A stretch of DNA of 64,000 nucleotides from Sporobacter sp963663605. Its GTDB lineage: Bacteria; Bacillota; Clostridia; Oscillospirales; Oscillospiraceae. The notes under the pieces are model-generated. The model saw only the letters and a program-made list of their open reading frames with translations, was not told the DNA's origin and searched no databases. The stretch lies in NCBI GenBank assembly GCA_963663605.2, contig CAXXVF010000002.1, positions 1,798,001 to 1,862,000 on the forward strand. The letters are read 5' to 3'. Position 1 is the first letter of the stretch, and every line of letters begins with the position of its first letter. A program made the translations under genes and the position numbers. Below, piece after piece: positions 52,548 to 61,152 of this stretch.

Positions 52548-52592
52548 GTTAGCGGGGCCCTTTATAACACAGGGCCCCGCTAACTCTTTTTT
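52548..52592 (+). terminator. Leaky terminator between binding-protein and permease genes
   Basis: GTTAGCGGGGCCCT pairs with AGGGCCCCGCTAAC around a nine-base loop and is followed by TCTTTTTT. It lies inside the importer operon, so it probably causes partial termination. Confidence 0.8.
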
Positions 52593-52624
52593 ACCGACAT
52601 CCTTTTAAGGGAGGGTAACTTAAA

Positions 52625-53599
52625 ATGTACAGCAAAAATGCCCGAAGGTTTGTTTCGGTTGCGCTGATCATTCTCCTTGGTCTTGTTTTCGCATTTACGT
52701 CGGATTCGTTCTTTTCAAGCCGAAACCTGATACAGCTGCTCAGAGAAACATCCTATGCGGGCCTCGTTGCCTGCGGAATCGTTTTTGTCATGGTCGGCGG
52801 CGGCATCGACCTGTCGGCAGGCGGTATTATTTGCCTGATCGGCATCGTCGTAGCACGTTTTTCGCAGACATTGTGGATGCCCGGAATCGTAGTGATCCTC
52901 TTCGGTTTGCTGGCCGGAGCCGCATGCGGTCTGTTTAACGGCATCGTAGTTACGAAGCTGCATATGACGGAGTTCGTCACAACGCTAGCGTCCGGGGCGG
53001 TTTTCTCGGGCATGGCGCTTCTGCTGCAGTTCCGCGATGGAAGCAGGATGATATCCGTTACGCTGAAAAACGACGGATTCCTTGCATTCGGCAAAACAGT
53101 GGGCGGCATCTATTGGATCATAATCGTTTGGCTTGTTCTCACGGTCGTCATGCAGTTTGTGATGAGCCGCACGAAATTCGGGCTGCATGTTATGGCCGGA
53201 GGCTCTCACTCCAAATCGGCCGAGATGTCCGGGGTCAACACGAAGCGGGTCAAGATTCTCACTTTTATGATAAGCGGCGCCCTTGCTGGATTGGCCGCGA
53301 CAATGATCGTAGCATACCAGACCGGCACGAACCAATCTCTCGGAAACATGATGGAATTCAACGCTATAGCGGCCTGTATAGTGGGCGGCGTCATGCTGGG
53401 AGGCGGCAAAGGCGACCCGATCTCGGCTTTTTTAGGTGCGCTTTTAATGACGCTTATCACGAACGGCCTTTATAAGCTGGGCCTCACCACAGGCGGCACG
53501 TACGCAATGCAGGGCTTAGTCATACTGATTGCTATGAGCTTTGACGCGCAAATCAACCGCATATCCCTCAAGCGGCTTGAACTGCGCGGCCGTCTCTGA
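52625..53599 (+). CDS. Ribose-type ABC transporter permease (first)
   Basis: A 324-residue membrane protein of the RbsC family with about nine hydrophobic segments. GGGIDLSAGGIICL around residue 60 is the family signature, and GGVMLGGGKGDPISAFLGALLMTLITNGLYKLGL near the end is the conserved coupling-loop region. It forms half of a heterodimeric channel with the permease at 55128. GGGAGG precedes the start. Confidence 0.93.
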   Translation: MYSKNARRFVSVALIILLGLVFAFTSDSFFSSRNLIQLLRETSYAGLVACGIVFVMVGGGIDLSAGGIICLIGIVVARFSQTLWMPGIVVILFGLLAGAACGLFNGIVVTKLHMTEFVTTLASGAVFSGMALLLQFRDGSRMISVTLKNDGFLAFGKTVGGIYWIIIVWLVLTVVMQFVMSRTKFGLHVMAGGSHSKSAEMSGVNTKRVKILTFMISGALAGLAATMIVAYQTGTNQSLGNMMEFNAIAACIVGGVMLGGGKGDPISAFLGALLMTLITNGLYKLGLTTGGTYAMQGLVILIAMSFDAQINRISLKRLELRGRL

Positions 53600-53616
53600 T
53601 AAGGGGAGGGAGCTAA

Positions 53617-55131
53617 ATGTCTGATAATAACGTACTTATATATGCCAAAGGCATTTGTAAACAATTTAATGGTATCGAGGTCCTGAAAAAAGTCGACCTC
53701 GAGGTAACCAGCGGCGAAGTCCACGCCCTTATGGGCGAGAACGGCGCCGGCAAGTCCACAATAATCAAGATAATAACCGGCGTCTATACAAAAGACGACG
53801 GAGAGATATTCGCAGATGGCGAGCTGGTGGAAATAAACTCCAGACAAGACGCCCGCGCGCTCGGTATCTCCGTCATATACCAGGAACTGAGCCTCATACC
53901 GGCACTTACGGTGACGGACAATATATTCCTGGGGCAGGAACTTTCGAATAAGGGCGTATTGTCGAAAAAGAAGATGAACGCGGCGGTTAAAGCTCTCATT
54001 GACAAATACGAGTTCGACCTCAAGCCGACGGATTATGTTGAAAGCCTCGGTATGGCAAAACGCCAGATGGTGGAGATCCTCAAGGCCCTTTCCTCCAACG
54101 CGCGTCTTATCATCATGGATGAGCCCACCGCTTCGCTTTCAGCGGCCGAGACGGAAAAACTGTTCGATACGATAGAAGGCCTCAAGAAGAAAGGCGCCGC
54201 GATTCTCTACATATCGCACAGGCTCGAGGAAGTTTACCGCATTGCAGACAGGCTCACCGTTATGCGCGACGGTGAGAATGTAGGCGTTTTGAAGAAAGAC
54301 GAAATTACTGCCGCAACCGTCACAAAGATGATGATCGGCAGGGAAATTCGGCGGATTTCCGACCGCAGCGAACCAACGATCAACAAAGACATGTGTCTTG
54401 AGGTCAAGGAGCTGTCTTATAAAAGGATTTTGTCAGGCGTAAATTTCAAGGCCTACGGCGGAGAGGTCCTCGGTATCGGCGGTCTGGTCGGTTCCGGCAG
54501 GACGGAACTGATCAAATGCATCTACGGCGCATTAAACCCCGACTCAGGTGCGATCACCCTAAATGGCAACCCCATCAGGAAAACGGTTGGCAAAAACATA
54601 AAAAACGGCTTCGGACTTGTTCCTGAAGACAGGCGCCGGGAAGGCTTCGTTCCCGTTTTATCCGTTGAAAAGAATGTAACTGCCGCCAGTTACGATATGC
54701 TGTCCAAATGCGGCATTGTGAGCCGGAAAGGCGAAATCGCCCACGCGGAAAAAGCCATCAAGGATTATGATGTCCGTCCACGGCTCCGGCGACTGCCCGT
54801 CAGCAATCTCTCCGGCGGAAACCAGCAAAAGGTCGTGCTCGGCAGATGGCTGTCACGGGATTTGAAAGTACTCCTGCTAGACGAGCCTACGGCAGGCGTT
54901 GACGTCGGCGTCAAGGAGGACCTTTACAATTACGTATGGGACCTCGCCAAATCCGGCGCAATCGTTATAATGGTCTCATCCGACCTCGAAGAGCTGACAT
55001 ACGTTTCCGACAGGATACTCGTCATGCATGACGGTAGTTTCTTTGAGGAATTCTCACGCAAAAAAGCTACGCAGGAGGACATACTGCTGGCGTCGTCAGG
55101 CGTTCACACGGAGGAGGGCAAGGCTTTATGA
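53617..55131 (+). CDS. Ribose-type ABC transporter ATPase with duplicated domains
   Basis: A 504-residue protein with two ABC domains. The first has Walker A GENGAGKST (about residue 42), signature-like SLGMAKRQMVEI and Walker B LIIMDEPTASLS; the second begins near residue 255 with a degenerate Walker A (GLVGSGRTEL) and keeps LSGGNQQKVVLGRW and LLLDEPTAGVD. This asymmetry is normal for RbsA/MglA-type proteins. It drives transport with the two permeases on either side. The stop overlaps the start of the next permease by 4 bases. Confidence 0.95.
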   Translation: MSDNNVLIYAKGICKQFNGIEVLKKVDLEVTSGEVHALMGENGAGKSTIIKIITGVYTKDDGEIFADGELVEINSRQDARALGISVIYQELSLIPALTVTDNIFLGQELSNKGVLSKKKMNAAVKALIDKYEFDLKPTDYVESLGMAKRQMVEILKALSSNARLIIMDEPTASLSAAETEKLFDTIEGLKKKGAAILYISHRLEEVYRIADRLTVMRDGENVGVLKKDEITAATVTKMMIGREIRRISDRSEPTINKDMCLEVKELSYKRILSGVNFKAYGGEVLGIGGLVGSGRTELIKCIYGALNPDSGAITLNGNPIRKTVGKNIKNGFGLVPEDRRREGFVPVLSVEKNVTAASYDMLSKCGIVSRKGEIAHAEKAIKDYDVRPRLRRLPVSNLSGGNQQKVVLGRWLSRDLKVLLLDEPTAGVDVGVKEDLYNYVWDLAKSGAIVIMVSSDLEELTYVSDRILVMHDGSFFEEFSRKKATQEDILLASSGVHTEEGKAL

Positions 55132-56156
55132 AAAAGATCGAAAAGTTCCTGGGGAACCCCTGGGGCCAAAGAGCTACCATCCTGATCGTCGTTTTCATCG
55201 TCATGGCAATATTCGCCCAAAGGTTTTTCCTTCCTGAAAATTTTAAAAGCATACTCATCTCCATAAGCCTGTATGGCGTTATGGCCTGCGGCATGCTGTT
55301 CGTCATCCTTGTCGGCGGCATCGACCTGTGTGTCGGTTCCACGGCTGCCATGGCCAGTTGCTTCATGCTGAAAATCTTAACGGCCAACGGCAATTCCACA
55401 TATGGACTCATCTTGGGGTTCGCCGTTGCAATGGGGCTGTGTGTCCTGCTGGGTCTCTTCCACGGTATTCAGGCGGCATACTTCGGCCTGCCGGCGTTCG
55501 TTGTTACGATCGCAACGCAGTATGCGATATACGGCTTGATGCTGGACTTTACAGAAGGCAGCTTCATTTACAACAAGGTCACAGACGACCTGTTCTATCA
55601 GGTAGCAAGCGGCAAGCTTCTAGGCATCCCGATGACCGTCGTATGGTTTATCATTGCGGTCATCGTCAGCGCGCTTCTTTTAGGATATACGACTTTCGGC
55701 AGACGCTGCTACCTCGTTGGGGGAAATCCCGACGCGGCTAAACTGCTGGGTATCAACACCAAAAAATATACGGTCATCTCATATGTCATCAGCAGCATTA
55801 CCGCCGGCTTCACCGGCATTGTGCTGGCGTCATTGAACATGTCGGCCTACGCTGCCACCGCCAAGGGATATGAGGGCAAGGTACTCATGGCCATGGTAGT
55901 CGGCGGGATAAATCTCCTGGGCGGTGAAGGCGGTATACCGGGAGCTGTGTTCGGCGCGCTGTTCGTAGGAATTATCAACAACGCCCTCATCCTGCTCGAT
56001 GTCTCTACAGACTATCAGGGCTTTGTACAGGGCATCGTGATTTTGGCCGCGATAGCGCTGAACATATACACATCGCGCAAAGCGCAGGGCTTGACGAAGC
56101 AGCGCAAATCGGTCAGGCGCAAGGAACAGGAGCTCGTCGGCATGAAAGACCGCTGA
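55128..56156 (+). CDS. Ribose-type ABC transporter permease (second)
   Basis: A 342-residue RbsC-family membrane protein. VGGIDLCVGSTAAM around residue 64 is the family signature; GEGGIPGAVFGALFVGIINNALILL near residue 265 is the coupling-loop segment. Start overlaps the ATPase stop (ATGA), so the two are translationally coupled. A lysine/arginine-rich tail of about 20 residues closes the protein. With the first permease it forms the channel of the importer. Confidence 0.93.
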   Translation: MKKIEKFLGNPWGQRATILIVVFIVMAIFAQRFFLPENFKSILISISLYGVMACGMLFVILVGGIDLCVGSTAAMASCFMLKILTANGNSTYGLILGFAVAMGLCVLLGLFHGIQAAYFGLPAFVVTIATQYAIYGLMLDFTEGSFIYNKVTDDLFYQVASGKLLGIPMTVVWFIIAVIVSALLLGYTTFGRRCYLVGGNPDAAKLLGINTKKYTVISYVISSITAGFTGIVLASLNMSAYAATAKGYEGKVLMAMVVGGINLLGGEGGIPGAVFGALFVGIINNALILLDVSTDYQGFVQGIVILAAIALNIYTSRKAQGLTKQRKSVRRKEQELVGMKDR

Positions 56157-56256
56157 CTCGCAGAAAACCTCATGAAGTTTCAGGACTGAAATTTGCCGTT
56201 AAAAGACCCGGAAAGGAAAGCGTGCGCCATTGTGACGCGCGCGGCTGAATACATAA

Positions 56257-58212
56257 ATGAATAATTTCAAATATCCAAATCTGTTTACCCCGGTAATACT
56301 GCGGGGGACCATGTTCAAAAACCGGATTTTCGCATCCCCAACAGGTTATCAGGACATGGACCGGGACGGGATCGTACCTCCGGAAGCCGCTCTTTATTAC
56401 GAGCGCAAGGCAATCGGCGGCGCAGCATGCGTCGCGGTCGGCGAGTGCAACGTAGACAGCAAGTTCGGCGTTGGCGCAAGTTATGCCATCCGTCTGGACG
56501 ACCCGCATGCGCACCACGGACTGTTCCGCATAACCGACGCCGTGCGCAGGCAGGGCGCCGTCTGCACGGCCGAACTGCAGCACGCCGGCAACTGCGCAAA
56601 CAGGTACCCGGGCGGTTCCGGCATTGCCTACGGGCCTGTCAGCGGCGAAGTGAACGGGCGTCCGTTTCAGGAGATGCCCGAGGACATCATTTGGTACATC
56701 GTTGACAAATATGCCAAAGGCGCCGCCTTTGCCAAAGCCTGCGGCTTCGGTATGGTGACGCTTCACGGCGGGCACGGCTGGCTCATATCGCAGTTTCTCT
56801 CCCCGTCTTTGAATACCAGAAAAGATAAATGGGGCGGCCCGGACATTGAAAACCGCTCCCGTATCGCGATAGAGATCCTTAAAGCGATCCGTAAAGCCGT
56901 CGGCCCAAGATTTCCAATCGAGCTGCGCATAAGCGGCAGCGAATGTTACGACGGCGGCTACGGTATTGAGGAAGGCATAAAATTTGCCGCACAGGTAGAG
57001 GAACATATCGACCTGCTCCATGTCTCGGCAGGCAGTCATGAAGTCATGGACGTATTCACCGTGACCCATCCGAGCATGTTTTTACCCGACGGCGTCAACG
57101 TCAAGTACGCGGCCGAGATCAAAAAACACGTGAAGTGCGCGGTGGCAACCGTCGGCGCGCTCGGCGATCCGGAGCTGATGGAGGAGATTGTCGCCTCCGG
57201 TCAGGCGGATGTGGTTGAAATCGCCCGCGGACTCATTGCCGACCCCGATTTGCCGCGTAAAATTCGAACGGGCAAACAGGACGACATCAATAAGTGCCTC
57301 AAGTGCCTCAACTGTTTTTCGACCCTGGTGGAAAACGGCCAGTTCCATTGCGCCATAAACCCGGAAACAGGCCGTGAATCCGAGGTGACTTATGCCATCC
57401 CGCACGCCGAGAAAAAGAAAGTGCTCATAGCAGGCGGCGGTGTCGCCGGTATGCAGGCCGCCCTGACATGCGCCAAGCGCGGTCACGAAGTCATCCTGTG
57501 CGAGAAATCCCCCCGGCTCGGCGGGGCATTGCGCTGCGAGGAGCAGGTGCCGTTCAAGGAAAAACTGGATTATTATCTCAACCGGCAGGCCAGAAAAGTT
57601 AAAGAAGCCGGCGTCGATATCCGGCTGAATACCGAGGTAACACCGGAATATGCAAAATCAGCCGGGGCGGACGTCGTCATTGCCGCTTTGGGCGCGCGTC
57701 CGGTAAAACCGCCCATTCCCGGTATAGACGGCAAAAACGTAATCGCCGCCGAGGATGCATATGTAAACCCCGAAAAAGTCGGCAAATCGGCCGTCATTCT
57801 GGGCGCCGGACTGGTCGGCGTGGAACTGGCCATATACCTTTCGATGCTTGGAAGAAAAGTTGCCATCGTGGAGATGCTGGGCGAAATAAGTCACGGCGGC
57901 AACGATTTACATGTAAGGGCACTGGACGTGGAAATAAAGAAATACGGCATCGCCATGAACTTCAACACAAGGGCGACGGAGATAACGGATAAAGGCGTCG
58001 TCGGCGCATCACAAGACGGCGAAAAGCTGTTTGAGGCGGACACGGTCATTTACGCAGTCGGTCAAAGCCCGCTTCATAAGGAAACAGCTGCCCTTTGTCT
58101 CTCCGCGCCCGATTTTTATCCGATCGGAGACTGCGTCCTTCCGAAAAATATCATGAATGCGACCAGCATGGCTTTTTCGGTTGCAAGAAGTATAGGCAGG
58201 AAGGCTATATGA
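56257..58212 (+). CDS. NADH:flavin/Fe-S oxidoreductase, OYE plus FAD domains (fourth copy)
   Basis: A 651-residue flavoenzyme: FMN TIM barrel (PNLFTPVILRGTMFKNRIF; HGGHGWLISQFLSPSLNTR; SGQADVVEIARGLIADPD), 4Fe-4S cysteines CLKCLNC near residue 350, and FAD/NAD(P) domain (VLIAGGGVAGMQAAL; AVILGAGLVGVELAI). It is closest by eye to the copy at 29746. It lies about 100 bases after the importer operon and directly before a LysR gene, so imported substrate, reductase and regulator look like one catabolic unit. Start ATG at 56257 has no strong ribosome site, so the exact start is less certain than the identity. The presumed reaction is C=C reduction. Confidence 0.9.
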   Translation: MNNFKYPNLFTPVILRGTMFKNRIFASPTGYQDMDRDGIVPPEAALYYERKAIGGAACVAVGECNVDSKFGVGASYAIRLDDPHAHHGLFRITDAVRRQGAVCTAELQHAGNCANRYPGGSGIAYGPVSGEVNGRPFQEMPEDIIWYIVDKYAKGAAFAKACGFGMVTLHGGHGWLISQFLSPSLNTRKDKWGGPDIENRSRIAIEILKAIRKAVGPRFPIELRISGSECYDGGYGIEEGIKFAAQVEEHIDLLHVSAGSHEVMDVFTVTHPSMFLPDGVNVKYAAEIKKHVKCAVATVGALGDPELMEEIVASGQADVVEIARGLIADPDLPRKIRTGKQDDINKCLKCLNCFSTLVENGQFHCAINPETGRESEVTYAIPHAEKKKVLIAGGGVAGMQAALTCAKRGHEVILCEKSPRLGGALRCEEQVPFKEKLDYYLNRQARKVKEAGVDIRLNTEVTPEYAKSAGADVVIAALGARPVKPPIPGIDGKNVIAAEDAYVNPEKVGKSAVILGAGLVGVELAIYLSMLGRKVAIVEMLGEISHGGNDLHVRALDVEIKKYGIAMNFNTRATEITDKGVVGASQDGEKLFEADTVIYAVGQSPLHKETAALCLSAPDFYPIGDCVLPKNIMNATSMAFSVARSIGRKAI

Positions 58213-58246
58213 AGTAGCGCCGAAATCATTGTGCGGTGGTGAGACT

Positions 58247-59146
58247 ATGACCGATATAACCCTGCAGCAGATTGAAATATTCCTGACGGTGGCCGAACAG
58301 CTCAACCTGTCCGAAGCCGCCAAAGACCTTTTTATTAATCAGTCGGCCGTCAGCAGATGGATACAGCGCCTGGAGAGCAGTCTCAATACAAGGCTGTTCG
58401 TGCGGAATAACCGAGGCGTCGAACTGACGCCCGACGGAGAATTTCTGTATGCTGAACTCAAGCCCATTTACAGCAGACTTTCAACGACGCTGCACAGCAT
58501 CCGTTCGCTTTACGATATGCCCGACAACATAATCCGCATCGGCTGCCTCGACAGCGACGAGGTCATGGAGATGCTGCGGAATCTTGTCAATCGATTCGAG
58601 GCAAGCCACCCGGACGTGCTTGTGAAGATTGAACCGTGTAATTTCAAGGACCTGCGGGAAAACCTTGTCCTCGGCACTATTGACTGTGCCATTACGTATT
58701 ATCTTGGCTTTGGAGAATACCACACTGTAAACTCAAAAAAAATTGAGAAATTGGGTTCTTTTTTTGCCATATCCGCACATCACCCGCTGGCCTCATCCGA
58801 CAAGCTGCAGACCGAACTGCTGGGAAACGAAAAGTTGTTCCTGCTCACGCTGGCGGAGATGAGAGGCCCGGAGGACCGGGCGTTCAATCTATGCCAGGCC
58901 AACGGTTTCACACCCAAAGAGATCGTCTATCTCCCCAGCGTTCTCGCTATAGAAGTAGCTGTAAGAAGCATGCGGGGGATCAGCATCAACGGGCCGAATT
59001 TCGGCCGGCGGTTTCAAAACGAGATAAAACTGTATGAAATCAACGACGTCAAGCCGAATCAGTACATGATCGTGGCATGGCGCAAGGGCGGATGCAATGA
59101 TACCACGAAGAAATTTGTCGATTCCATCCCGGACATTACCGATTAA
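58247..59146 (+). CDS. LysR-type transcriptional regulator
   Basis: A 299-residue LysR protein: helix-turn-helix with LNLSEAAKDLFINQSAVSRWIQRLE and LFVRNNRG, then a two-lobed effector domain. It is in the same direction as the upstream reductase and the downstream bicupin and SDR genes, with the start 34 bases past the reductase stop. ATG at 58247 is supported by GGTGAG; six further codons upstream (GTG at 58229) are open but precede that site. It probably senses the imported substrate and controls the cluster, though LysR genes more often lie divergent from their targets. Confidence 0.92.
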   Translation: MTDITLQQIEIFLTVAEQLNLSEAAKDLFINQSAVSRWIQRLESSLNTRLFVRNNRGVELTPDGEFLYAELKPIYSRLSTTLHSIRSLYDMPDNIIRIGCLDSDEVMEMLRNLVNRFEASHPDVLVKIEPCNFKDLRENLVLGTIDCAITYYLGFGEYHTVNSKKIEKLGSFFAISAHHPLASSDKLQTELLGNEKLFLLTLAEMRGPEDRAFNLCQANGFTPKEIVYLPSVLAIEVAVRSMRGISINGPNFGRRFQNEIKLYEINDVKPNQYMIVAWRKGGCNDTTKKFVDSIPDITD

Positions 59147-59163
59147 AAAGAGTACGCGTATGA

Positions 59164-59201
59164 CCGGCGCAGAAGAACCGGCACAAGGTTCACTGCGCCG
59201 G
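59164..59201 (+). other. Strong stem-loop between LysR and bicupin genes
   Basis: CCGGCGCAG pairs with CTGCGCCGG, and inside it GAACC pairs with GGTTC around ggcacaa. No T-run follows, so RNA processing or stability is more likely than termination. Confidence 0.6.
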
Positions 59202-59232
59202 ATAATAAAAGCTTCAGCAGGAGGAAAAAGTT

Positions 59233-60099
59233 ATGTCAAGTTTAAAGTATTTTTCATTTAACCGTTCCGACGATCCAATGGTTACGAATGTCGAGCCGAA
59301 GGATGCCATCGTACCCATCGTGCACCTCGACGGTGATGTCGTGGAAAACACGATGTTTTACCAGGCCAACTGGCTTAAGAAACCGTTTGAACAGAAAGGC
59401 ATGTATAAGCTCGATTCCGACAGATTAATGATCTTCATCGGGTCGGATCCGGCAGATCACGAAAACCTTAAAGCCGAAATTGAGTTTTGGATAGAAAACG
59501 ACAAGCTTACGCTGACACAAACATGCATCGTTTTCGTGCCGAAGGGCGCGGCGCACGGCCGTATGACGGCAAAAAACGTGACAAAACCCGTCATCCAATA
59601 CAGCTGTATAATGAATTCCAGCTATTGCAACGAGGAACCCGCCGAGGCAACGGCACCCGCCGGAACATACGCGGGCAACGTCGTAGAAAAATATGCCCCT
59701 GTCGACGGATTCCTGCCGGCGGCGCCGGAAGGATTTCTCACCAGGCTTTTATGGATTGACGGCGTCAAGCTGAAGGGCGCCCCTTATATGGAGGCAGTTT
59801 GGTTCCATACTAAAAACGAAACGGGACCGGAAAACCATTTCCATGATTTTGATGAAATTATCGGCTTTTTGGGCTCCGACCCCGAACACCCGGAAAAACT
59901 CGACGGCGAACTCACGATCCTGATTGACGATGAAACGATCCGCTTTACCGAGAGCTGCGTTTTGTATATTCCACGGGGCGTAACGCACAGCCCGATCCTC
60001 GTCCCGAAACTCGACAGCTCAATCGTTCATTTCTCCGGCGGAAACGGCGGAGATTACGCCAGAAGAGATGACGAGCATGAGGATACATTCAGGACATAA
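59233..60099 (+). CDS. Bicupin-like protein with two unequal halves
   Basis: A 288-residue cytoplasmic protein made of two related cupin halves. Both have the block G-S-D-P followed by an acidic strand and then a C-I/V-x-F/I-P-(K/R)-G-x-x-H strand: FIGSDPADHENL with VFVPKGAAHGR in the first half, FLGSDPEHPEKL with LYIPRGVTHSP in the second. Only the second half has the metal-type motif ENHFHDFDE; the corresponding place in the first half is FYQANWLKKPFEQ. One half may therefore bind metal and the other be structural. Relatives are of unknown or isomerase/dioxygenase-like function. AGGAGG precedes the start. It is in line with the reductase and SDR genes. Confidence 0.75.
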   Translation: MSSLKYFSFNRSDDPMVTNVEPKDAIVPIVHLDGDVVENTMFYQANWLKKPFEQKGMYKLDSDRLMIFIGSDPADHENLKAEIEFWIENDKLTLTQTCIVFVPKGAAHGRMTAKNVTKPVIQYSCIMNSSYCNEEPAEATAPAGTYAGNVVEKYAPVDGFLPAAPEGFLTRLLWIDGVKLKGAPYMEAVWFHTKNETGPENHFHDFDEIIGFLGSDPEHPEKLDGELTILIDDETIRFTESCVLYIPRGVTHSPILVPKLDSSIVHFSGGNGGDYARRDDEHEDTFRT

Positions 60100-60122
60100 T
60101 CTCAACTGTTACAGAGTTTATG

Positions 60123-60131
60123 TGGTATAAT
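60123..60131 (+). promoter_or_regulatory. Extended -10 promoter candidate ahead of the SDR gene
   Basis: TGTGGTATAAT-type extended -10 (TATAAT at 60126-60131) about 42 bases before the start codon at 60173. No clear -35 hexamer at the ideal distance. Confidence 0.4.
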
Positions 60132-60172
60132 GACTTGAACATCCAGATATTATTTTGAAAGGACAAATTTAT

Positions 60173-60979
60173 ATGTACTTTAAAACGACTCCCATTTCTG
60201 ACATGAAAAACGCTTATGATGTCTCCGGTAAAAACGTCGTCGTCACGGGCGGCAACCGCGGCATCGGCCGCGGTATCGTACAGGCTTTTGCAGAATCGGG
60301 CGCCAATGTCGTAATCCTTTGCCGGAATATTGAAAGCGGAAAAAAAGCTGTCTCGGAGATCGAGAAGCTCGGCGGCAAATATAACGCCTTTCAGTGCAAC
60401 GTCGGCGATATAGACAGTGTTAAGGCCGCCGCTGCGGAGGTTTTCAAGTTCTTTGACACTGTCGATGTGCTTGTAAACAATGCAGGCGTGGCAACGACAA
60501 CCCCGTTTTTAAGCGAAGACGGCCTGAAAGAATGGCACCGTGTCATTGACATAGATCTGCATGGCCCGGCAAATGTCGTCCACGAGATCGCGCCAAAAAT
60601 GGTTGACGCCGGCAAAGGCGGCACCATTATCAACATTACGTCTGTCGGCGGCCAGCGTGTTTCCGGCTCCAAGGATCATCACAACGCGCCGTACAACGCG
60701 TCCAAGGCCGGATTGGACATTTTCTCGCGGTATCTCGCAGTTGTCCTCGGAGACCACGGTATCCGGGTCAATTCGATCGCTCCCGGCCCCATCCACTCGG
60801 ATCTGGACAAGGACCTTCCGCCCAGCTTTATTGAAGAAATAGAGAAAGATCTCCCCTCCCATCGCTTCGGAGAACCCATCGAACTCGGCACTCTGTGCGT
60901 TTACATGGCCTCTCCTGCCGGCGCCATGGTCACGGGCGTCAACTGGGCGTTTGACGGAGGCCTTCTCTGCATTAACTGA
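60173..60979 (+). CDS. Short-chain dehydrogenase/reductase (SDR)
   Basis: A 268-residue classical SDR: NAD(P) motif TGGNRGIGRG around residue 26, NNAG near residue 102, TSVGG region followed by YNASKAG with catalytic Tyr and Lys, and the C-terminal AMVTGVNWAFDGG. It probably works on the same small molecule as the reductase and bicupin upstream. ATG at 60173 is preferred: AAAGGA lies about 8 bases upstream; a TTG six codons earlier overlaps it. A terminator ends the unit. Confidence 0.92.
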   Translation: MYFKTTPISDMKNAYDVSGKNVVVTGGNRGIGRGIVQAFAESGANVVILCRNIESGKKAVSEIEKLGGKYNAFQCNVGDIDSVKAAAAEVFKFFDTVDVLVNNAGVATTTPFLSEDGLKEWHRVIDIDLHGPANVVHEIAPKMVDAGKGGTIINITSVGGQRVSGSKDHHNAPYNASKAGLDIFSRYLAVVLGDHGIRVNSIAPGPIHSDLDKDLPPSFIEEIEKDLPSHRFGEPIELGTLCVYMASPAGAMVTGVNWAFDGGLLCIN

Positions 60980-61020
60980 TCGGCGTCATATTCGTTGGCA
61001 CCAATTATTTAAAAAACTAC

Positions 61021-61053
61021 CGGGGCTGTCACAAAGGCAGCCCCGCTTTTTTT
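61021..61053 (+). terminator. Terminator of the SDR gene
   Basis: CGGGGCTG pairs with CAGCCCCG around a nine-base loop and is followed by CTTTTTTT. Confidence 0.88.
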
Positions 61054-61063
61054 CCAAAATATA

Positions 61064-61093
61064 TTGCAGATGCTTCCAACCGGAATGTATAAT
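61064..61093 (+). promoter_or_regulatory. Sigma-A promoter for the DUF5050-type gene
   Basis: TTGCAG at 61064-61069 and TATAAT at 61088-61093 with an 18-base spacer, about 60 bases before the start codon at 61153. Confidence 0.6.
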
Positions 61094-61152
61094 GGTATGG
61101 TGATATCCGATATCCGCGCAATACATAAAGGATACCAAGGAGCCGATGTAAA

